64,000 bases of DNA. It comes from Cunninghamia lanceolata. Lineage: Eukaryota; Streptophyta; Pinopsida; Cupressales; Cupressaceae. How positions within the stretch are numbered: position 1 is the first letter of the stretch; each line of letters begins with the position of its first letter. The notes beneath the pieces were generated by a model. That model worked only from the letters and a program-made list of their open reading frames with translations, was not told the origin of the DNA and did not search any database. The stretch spans positions 22,728,001 through 22,792,000 of the forward strand of contig BSBN01000039.1 of assembly GCA_027924645.1 (NCBI GenBank), given 5' to 3'. The translations under genes were made by a program, and so were the position numbers. Of this stretch, positions 57,351 to 64,000 are shown one piece after another.

Positions 57351-57624
57351 AGAAGACCACTATGATGCAACACTACAATTAGAAATCATTCCTAATGAGT
57401 GCTTGAAAAGGGTATTAAAATCTGAAACAAGATTTTAACTACAAACCCTAGCCAATGCAAAACTAGGTTTTTATGAAAAATGCATAATTTCAAGCAATTT
57501 TTGACAATTTAAGCATGAAAATGTAACGCAAATGAATACTAAATAATGAATTTATGTAATTTAAATTAGGTCTAATGAAAATGATAGAAATGTAATGAAA
57601 TTACATGTCAATTAATTCAAATTA

Positions 57625-57870
57625 TGCTAAAATACAAGCCTAAGATGCCAATTTTTTTTAATTTTTCAATTTTTTCTATTTTTTTGTAATTTTTCAAATG
57701 CAATAAAGGTATGATGAAAAATAAATTTCAGATTTAATGCTAAAATTAGAAATTAAATGAAATGCAACTAAATCAATGCAATTTATGAGAAAATGCAAGC
57801 CCTAGAATGTAAATTTTTTTGAAAATTTTTTAATTTTTTTGTAGTTTTTCAAATGCAATAAAATGAATGA
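57625..57870. repeat. AT-rich duplicated segment in the Gyp-F leader
   Basis: TACAAGCCTAAGATG...TTTTTCAAATGCAATAAA is repeated as TGCAAGCCCTAGAATG...TTTTTCAAATGCAATAAA about 175 bp further on, each with long T runs. It is non-coding leader sequence. Confidence 0.75.
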
Positions 57871-57920
57871 ATACAAATCTATCACACAACATCAACAAGG
57901 TGCCAAAAATTCCAAAAACA

Positions 57921-57931
57921 TGGGTTCACCA
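57921..57931 (-). promoter_or_regulatory. Gyp-F primer-binding-like site
   Basis: The minus strand reads TGGTGAACCCATG three bases inside the 5' LTR. Position, spacing and TGG start fit a primer-binding site and agree with the minus-strand gag. I could not assign the tRNA. Confidence 0.6.
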
Positions 57932-57934
57932 AAA

Positions 57935-59176
57935 TGTTTAGGGTGAAAAAGGGGGCAATGTTTTGGTCTAGGTTTCAAAGGCAAATCTTCCCTTCTCACC
58001 AAACATTCAAGGGCATATCAACCGAGTTGAATCTGCACTAAGCGAGAGCAATCACCTATCAGGTTGGGCTACCACTTGGAATAATACAAAAGTTCAGATG
58101 TATCACACAATATCCCAATTCAATGCTCAATTACACTTAAAACCCTAAATAAGCAAAACAGTAAGCAAATTATCGAATTATGGTAAATCCTTTCAGATCA
58201 AGGTGAAGGACAGAGATATTTAACTCGCTATTTTTTGAAGTTCATAAGGCAGAATAGGGACTAATGCCCTAGTCTAAGGTACAACTTTTGTCATGGAATC
58301 TGGATCTTCTTCTGACACTAATTTGCATTGTATCTTCTATTTTTGTCCCAGAGAAAGTGGAGGACACGGGGACTAGCACCCTTGTCTTGAAATGTTCACC
58401 TTTGTCCTCTGCTTGTTAGATCCCGAATCCCTATTGTCTGCAACCTCCTTTTTGCAACTCCACTCTACAAAACTTGGTACCTATAACCTGTAATCACAAA
58501 GGAGTGTGGGAGGGAGTTGTGGTGTTTAGAGGCTTGCCTTGGTCAAGCCCTAGAGAGACATTCAAGTCTTTCGAACACCATTGTTAGATAAGAGTGTGTA
58601 ACCCTACGAGATAGAGGAAAAAATCCAAATGATAAATGATTGAAAACACAATAGATGTCACCTTGAAGTGTAGATCTGATGGAAGGAAGATGCTCTTCAT
58701 GCCATGAGGAGATGGAGTCAAATTTGCAAATACAAACACAATAACAATGCTCTGCTTTACAACACAATGAATATTTTGAATGCTCTATAATCACAAGTAT
58801 ACATAAAGTCAATCTAGTTTGCAAATGAAACCTAATCATGCTTATATATGCAACTACAAAGATTCCTACTAAGAATTTCATAATTCAAACTTGAGATGTT
58901 GGCATAGGACCAAATAACAGTCATAAAACTGACATTTAAATTTAGGGCAGACCTAAAATAGAGTAGGACTAGGGTGCTAGTGCCCAAGTCCACCCCCTTG
59001 TTTGTGTTTATTAATCATTAAAATAGCACCCCCTAGGTCCTATTTGTAATAAGACTTTAGGGTTTTCTCCTTGGGAGTCAAAATTAACATGCAAGATGCT
59101 TTAACTGCAATTTAAGGACCCAGGAGCTAAACCTTAAGAGGGAGAAGCCCCCAAGGGGACATTTTCTAATATAACA
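57935..59176 (-). mobile_element. Gyp-F 5' LTR (uninterrupted)
   Basis: TGTTTAGGGTG...TATAACA, 1242 bp, followed by the target copy GTATG (59177-59181). It matches the left LTR pieces 29130-29182, 49174-49953 and 52153-52573 throughout. It is the uninterrupted control for the Cop-G and LIN-I insertion sites. Confidence 0.92.
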
Positions 59177-59191
59177 GTATGTTCCCATCAA

Positions 59192-60983
59192 TTACAAAGG
59201 GGGAGATTGTTGGTAATATGTGTTTTCATTGATCTCAACTCAATATGTGCTATCATTAATATCAACTTGAGGTCATGGTTGTATAGAGATTTTGTATAGA
59301 AGTTGAAGAGGCTAAGACATGTTTAGAGATAGGTTGATATAGTTGATGGATAGTGGAAGATTTGAGAGAGATGGTTTGACACAAGGTCAGCATGTTTGAC
59401 ACAGTGGAATATTTGAAAAAGATGGTTTGACACAGTTAGAGACTTGGGGTCAACATGTTTAGGGTAAGTCAGTCTGAAAGACCTAGTAGATGGAGAGAAG
59501 TTGTCTAAGTATGAGGAAGAATGGTGATCAATATGATGTCTAAGTGTGATGCAGAGGTGAGTACACTTGTTTCAATATGTTTCCAATATCCCTACATTGA
59601 TATCTCACCAGTGTGGTGTACTGTACTTAGAGATAGGTTGCAGAAGTTTTGCTAAGGCATTCATAGTTTATACTCTAAGATAGAGCCATGGTGTTTTAGT
59701 CTGCATCCTTCTGCAAAGCAAGATTTAATCTTGTGGTTCAAAATATACATTGGTCAAGATGTGGAGGTGTTATATCCAAGATTTCAATCCATTAAACCTT
59801 CTACAGTAAAAGTTATAAGTGACAGAGTTCTGGCCTATGCTCTGGCAGAATAAAGTAATGATGAAGACTTGTTAGAATGCTCTGCATTCCTCCGGAGTGA
59901 TAGATACGGCTATGTAGATTTGGGGATATGTTCAAAATGGTGTATGGGTGCATCCATATGTGTTTCAAATGTTTTGGTAAACCGCTATGCAATATCTTAA
60001 GTGTTGATGTGTCACAGTCAGTCCAGGATGCTTTGTTTTCAGCAGTTCAATATGTTTCTCTTCTTGTAACAATATACAATAATCAAATACTTCAAGAGAA
60101 GGTTGTAAGGGTATTGTTGATAAAGTATATTTCTCACTTTTTGGTTTGCATGATGATTTTGGTTTCTCCCCGTTGGTGTAAAGATGAACAGTTGGTAGTA
60201 TTGATGTTGGTTGGGCTGATAGTCTGATTTCCTTCATTTGCGGTTGATCCTAATTAATTAATTTTGATTTGAAGGATGTGTTGTGATGTATTTGACCCTA
60301 TTATTCCATGTGCAATAATCCATAACTCATTTTCTCTTCATAATAAATATGTTTGGAGCTGACCTATGAATATCATACGTTTCATCTAAAGGTCATTTTG
60401 GTGCCGACCTAATTGAGGTTTTTGAGTTGTTGTGGAGGGTATTTATAGAAGAAAAAAGTCATTTGTGGAGGTGTAGAGGATAGATTATGGAGTGTGTTAA
60501 GCATGAAGTGTGCAAATTCAGAGTGATGGAGTAATTGTGCGAAATAAGGGACTGCAACATCAACGTATGTTAGATGTCTTCTTTACAGCAATTAATGTTC
60601 ATGTTTTTACTATAATTTCATGTATCCTGCTATCAGACAGTGAGTCTCTTCAGCAGGTCCTTGTATCTTTCCCGAAGGTTGTGAGCCTTAGTATCCAAGT
60701 CCATCAGGGAGCAATGAGCTTCGTTAGGCAGTGAGCCTTAAAATAAAATTGTAATTCTTATAAGCAGTGAGCTTCATATATAGTGAGTTAATCCTCAGCA
60801 TGGTTTTTCCCTCATTGGGTTTTCCATGTAAAAATCTTGGTGTCTTTGTGTAGTGCATGTTTTTCTTTCTGTTCTTCTTCTTTTAGTTAAAGTGGTTTGA
60901 TGTTTTAAATTGTAAATGGAATTGATTTAAAGTTTAAGAATAGAATTATTCACCCCCCTCTCAGTATCCGGATGTGTTCAACA
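59192..60983 (+). mobile_element. Cop-E polypurine tract and 3' LTR
   Basis: The tract TTACAAAGGGGGAGAT (59192-59207) is followed by the LTR, TGTTGGTAATATG... ending GGATGTGTTCAACA (1776 bp). The R-region motif GGGTTTTCCATGTAAAAATC is at about 60818. The end CCCCTCTCAGTATCC...TTCAACA resembles the complement of the Cop-A LTR end, so the two are related families in opposite orientation. Small frames inside are not genes. Confidence 0.82.
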
Positions 60984-61380
60984 ATCTCTTGGGGTGATGA
61001 AATCCCCAAGAAGGCCCCCTAAGAAGAAACCACTACTCACTTTTGATCACCCAAGATCGCATGAAGCACAAGGGGACAGCGTACGTAAAAATAGTGACCC
61101 CTTCGAGATACAAATAAACAAAAAGTTTGCACAAGGACTTTTGATTCCCAAGATCACCCTAAGGTGTGAGGGGAGAGTATACATCCAAATGAAAACACAA
61201 ACATGACAAACAATTCTTTAACCCCTACTCTAATTAATGTGCAACTATGCTATTGATAAAAAATAAAGCCTTTGACCATGGTGCTACACAAAAGGGGTTA
61301 GAAGTTTGTTTAAAATGCTTGGTTAGATGTCATCTATCTACAAAAGAGTGTGTTAGTGCCAAAGAAAATTGAATTCAGAC
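60984..61380. other. Flank right of Cop-E, unclassified
   Basis: A frame of 70 codons from 60994 (PRRPPKKKPLLTFDHPRSHE) has no recognisable domain and sits in repeat-rich sequence. No convincing gene is seen. Confidence 0.4.
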
Positions 61381-62280
61381 TTGTCAGACCGTAGGCACTA
61401 AAACAAAGGCCTCAGGCGCTAACAAAAAGACCTAAAGCGCTGCAAAACATAATACAGGCACTTACTCAGAGACCTTAGGCACTACAATAGAAACCTTAAG
61501 TGCTAAACAAAACTGCAGACGCGCCAAAAAGAAACCATAGATGCTAATGTATTGTTCCAAAGCACTAATAGAAAACACGCAAGCGTTGAAAGGACTAAAA
61601 AAAATTATGATACCTGCGTACTGTCACAGATGCCAAAGGTGTTGATTCTGAGTCTAGAGGCACTGATATGACCTAGAGAAAATCCCTACACAAAATTAAG
61701 TTATTTTTGCCACAAAATGATCAAATAAAGTGATCAAGAGCACACAGGGTTAGCACAATAAAACCAGAATGTAGATTTAAGCCAAAAGGAGACCCGATAG
61801 TATAAATTTGCAAGATTGAAATAGATTCTAATAATTTTCTAAATGTGAGAGACTAAATGATTCTCTAAGAGTGATCTAAAAGCCTATGAAGTCCACAAAC
61901 CAAAAGTTAGAAAGACATGCAAATGCTAGCTGGGGGAAACCAAGTGTTAAAAAGAATTTGAAACCAAAGTGAATTCACAGTCATGGTTGGAGGCATTGAA
62001 TTAGGGACCAGAAGTGTTGAATTGTGATCCTCAAGCACTGGTAGACGGACTTGAGGCACTGCCCTGTGAGCCACCAGCATTGACAAACAGACTTGAGGCA
62101 CTGACAAAGGATCCAGAGGCACTAAACAAAATAACGAAAGTGTTGAAACATGCAAGAACACAGTCAACATAGAGAACTATAGTTAGTCTAAAAATGGAGG
62201 CATGAAAGAGGGTCCACAAGCGTTGAATAGAGAACCGGAGGCACTGAACTAGCTATTGAAGCCATTGATATGACTTGAAT
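61380..62280. repeat. Two clusters of degenerate ~25-30 bp minisatellite repeats
   Basis: Between 61380 and 61680 a motif like AGACCTNAGGCGCTAAMAAA recurs about ten times with drift. A related motif, RGAGGCACTGAA/CAAGCGTTGAA, recurs between 61975 and 62270. The intervening 61680-61975 is ordinary AT-rich sequence. Overlapping minus-strand frames (61907-62219) are read-throughs of the repeat. Confidence 0.6.
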
Positions 62281-62399
62281 GACAAGAACTCACAAAAACT
62301 TACAAAAAGAAGTTAGATACAGGGACTTGAGTCCCACCGGGCATGCCAAATGAATATGTAAGAGAACTAAAAGATGAATAAACATAAAGAAAAGCATAA

Positions 62400-63540
62400 A
62401 TGAAGATATTATACCTTAAATCTTCAAGTCCTCCATTCTCCTTGATAAGGTTGAGGAAATGGTGCACCGAAAGCAATTTCTTAGCTTTACCCAACTCTAA
62501 AATAGATGTGGATTGTTCTAATAATTAGCACAAGTAGGATAAAATGGATTGGCAAGGAAAAAATGAGCTAAAGATTGGCTATGAATTTTGGCATAATGTG
62601 GATGCAAATGACTTGAGTTGAAAAATCCTTGGAGGAGGCTTTTATTTATAGTGTTTTTGGAGGATTTTGGATCAATGGTGGAGGTTTAAAGTTGAGATCT
62701 AAGGGTGGAGATGAAATGGTGAGATTAAGGGCCAAGATTTGATCAAACATAATGGATGGCTCTCATTATTTTTGAAATTTGAATTAACTTGGAAAGGCTT
62801 TGCATTAATGAGGATTAAGTCATATGAATGAATAAAATAATCATTCATATGGGAGAGGGTGTAATAAAAAATTGGATTTTTATGGGTGAGTGGGATGAGA
62901 AATGACACATGCATGCTTTTGGAAAAGACATGTGTGAGCATTTTATATTAAAAATGCTCTTGCATGAAAGAGGAAAGGTGAGGTGAAGACACATGTGACT
63001 CCATAAAAAAAATGCTTTTTATTCCAAGGGTGTGGGGAGATGGGATAATGGAGGTTTAGGCTAATTAATTAAGTGATCAACTTAATTAATATGGCTGTTG
63101 GAAATTAGTAGAGGGGTTAATTAGTGGTTTGGATTAATTAAGCAAGGTTTTACTTAATTAATTTGGGTCTAGGGGCTAGGTAGGGTGTGATAGCTAATTA
63201 AATAAATGTTATTTATTTAATTAGGCTAGTTTTAGGTTGTAGGCTAGGGGGATTAATTAAATAAGTGTTTTTTATTTAGTTAATCTAGGTTAGGGGATGA
63301 GGAGAATTAATTAAATAAGTATTGAGATATTTATTTAATTAATTGTGGACAATAGTTAAGGTATAGTAATAAATTAATTTATTACAGGTGAATGATTAGG
63401 ATGAATGGTTGAGATGAATGGTTAGGATAAATTAATTAAATAGATTGATTTTATTTAATTAATTTGGTAGAAAGGGGGATTAGTGGTGCAAGGATACAGG
63501 AAAGTGGCTTGTGAGGTCAAGGTATTTTCAAGTGTCTACA
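62400..63540. repeat. AT-rich LTR-like block with serial hairpins, copy 2
   Basis: TATA-like TTTATTTATAGTG near 62640 and ATCAATGGTGGAG near 62670 are followed by seven short inverted repeats: 63062-63090, 63133-63162, 63194-63224, 63252-63284, 63305-63344, 63367-63384 (an 18 bp perfect palindrome, TAATAAATTAATTTATTA) and 63429-63465. The block ends GTGTCTACA. Order and spacing parallel 5480-6386. The left edge is uncertain. Confidence 0.45.
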
Positions 63541-64000
63541 AAAGGAATGGATGAGAAGTGTGATACAAGCCATAATCTTCAACACCCTATCAATCCTTAT
63601 AGATTTGTTACACTATCACTGAGCTAGAGCTATGAGGAAATAGGTTTTCTTGCTTCAATAATATTATTCTTTATTAGCGTAGGTCCTCTTGATGGGTTTA
63701 ATCCATCACCAACATGGGAAACTTCAAGAATGTGGGATTGATCCCTAAAGTAACCTCCAGATTTTACAGAAGCTGGCTCTTCTTTTTTATGGGGGTTTTT
63801 GGAAAGGGAAGAAAAAATAAGATTAAAGAAATAAATGCCTAAATTATTGAGGCGATGTGCCAGATTTATTGTTTCCTCAATGGTACAATGATCAAACCTT
63901 AAAAGATTTAACTAAAAAAATTAAAGAGCATACAGCATGATTAATAACTCAGCATAATACCTCAGATTCAACAAAGGCCCAGAATAGAGAATAAAAAGCA
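63541..64000. other. Right-edge sequence, unclassified
   Basis: AT-rich sequence with TCCTCTTGATGGGTTTAATCC near 63686. No frame, RNA gene or retroelement motif was recognised before the window ends. Confidence 0.4.

Noticed and set aside
22752..59181. A functional link between the two GTATG target duplications (LTR-D and Gyp-F)
   Set aside because: Five-base identity between two independent insertions can be chance, and TGTATG words are abundant here.
59928..60227. 99-codon frame and antisense partner in the Cop-E LTR
   Set aside because: Within an LTR with defined ends and a tract; peptide composition is unremarkable and without a motif.
7065..60983. Cop-A and Cop-E LTRs as the two ends of a single element
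   Set aside because: Their LTR ends are related, but polypurine tracts and coding point in opposite directions, and flanking bases (ACCAT and ATCTC) do not match.
1..64000. tRNA or rRNA genes, CRISPR arrays, prokaryotic operons
   Set aside because: No cloverleaf-like gene, rRNA segment or regular spacer array was seen. Tandem repeats present have no spacers of constant length, and the content is eukaryotic.

Overview
The window looks like nuclear DNA of a large plant genome, probably a gymnosperm. It is AT-rich and dominated by old, stop-riddled Ty1/copia and Ty3/gypsy retrotransposons. The only host gene I recognise has GT-AG introns and ends in a plant-specific C-terminal motif. The species cannot be fixed from the sequence. 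I see no tRNA, rRNA, CRISPR or prokaryotic feature.

Layout. 1-7064: the 3' end of a small plant gene of unknown function (2385-2834, + strand), two MITE-like families and an AT-rich LTR-like block with serial hairpins. 7065-27773: a minus-strand copia element (Cop-A) split inside its reverse transcriptase/RNase H region by a 16.6 kb plus-strand gypsy-like element (Gyp-B, LTRs of about 2.6 kb). Gyp-B lacks any recognisable pol and carries one long proline/glutamine-rich, then acidic, reading frame. It was itself hit by a chromovirus (Gyp-C, 13091-19050) and, in its right LTR, by a 2.6 kb solo-LTR-like element (LTR-D, 22757-25362, target duplication GTATG). 27774-60983: the remains of a plus-strand copia element (Cop-E) with a coiled-coil-like frame before its polypurine tract. 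Cop-E was split by a gag-only gypsy element (Gyp-F, 29130-59176, target duplication GTATG). The left LTR of Gyp-F holds a three-unit tandem copia array (Cop-G, 29183-49168, target duplication AAATC) and a LINE fragment (LIN-I, 49954-52141). The uninterrupted right LTR of Gyp-F at 57935-59176 acts as an internal empty-site control for both insertions. 60984-64000: degenerate minisatellites and a second AT-rich serial-hairpin block.

The most notable structures are four. Cop-G has the form LTR-int-LTR-int-LTR-int-LTR, with one target duplication only at its outer ends. LIN-I carries an intact 221-codon frame downstream of its decayed RNase H. Gyp-B has a non-retroviral ORF that reads through in frame once Gyp-C is removed. 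A Mutator-like 977 bp insertion in Cop-G unit 1 has a 135 bp hairpin at its centre.

Relative ages follow from the nesting: Cop-A, then Gyp-B, then Gyp-C and LTR-D; and Cop-E, then Gyp-F, then Cop-G and LIN-I, then the Mutator-like insertion. All retroelement coding regions carry stops or frameshifts, so none looks autonomous. Boundaries were read by eye from repeated ends, TG...CA termini and target duplications; alignments would refine them by a few bases.
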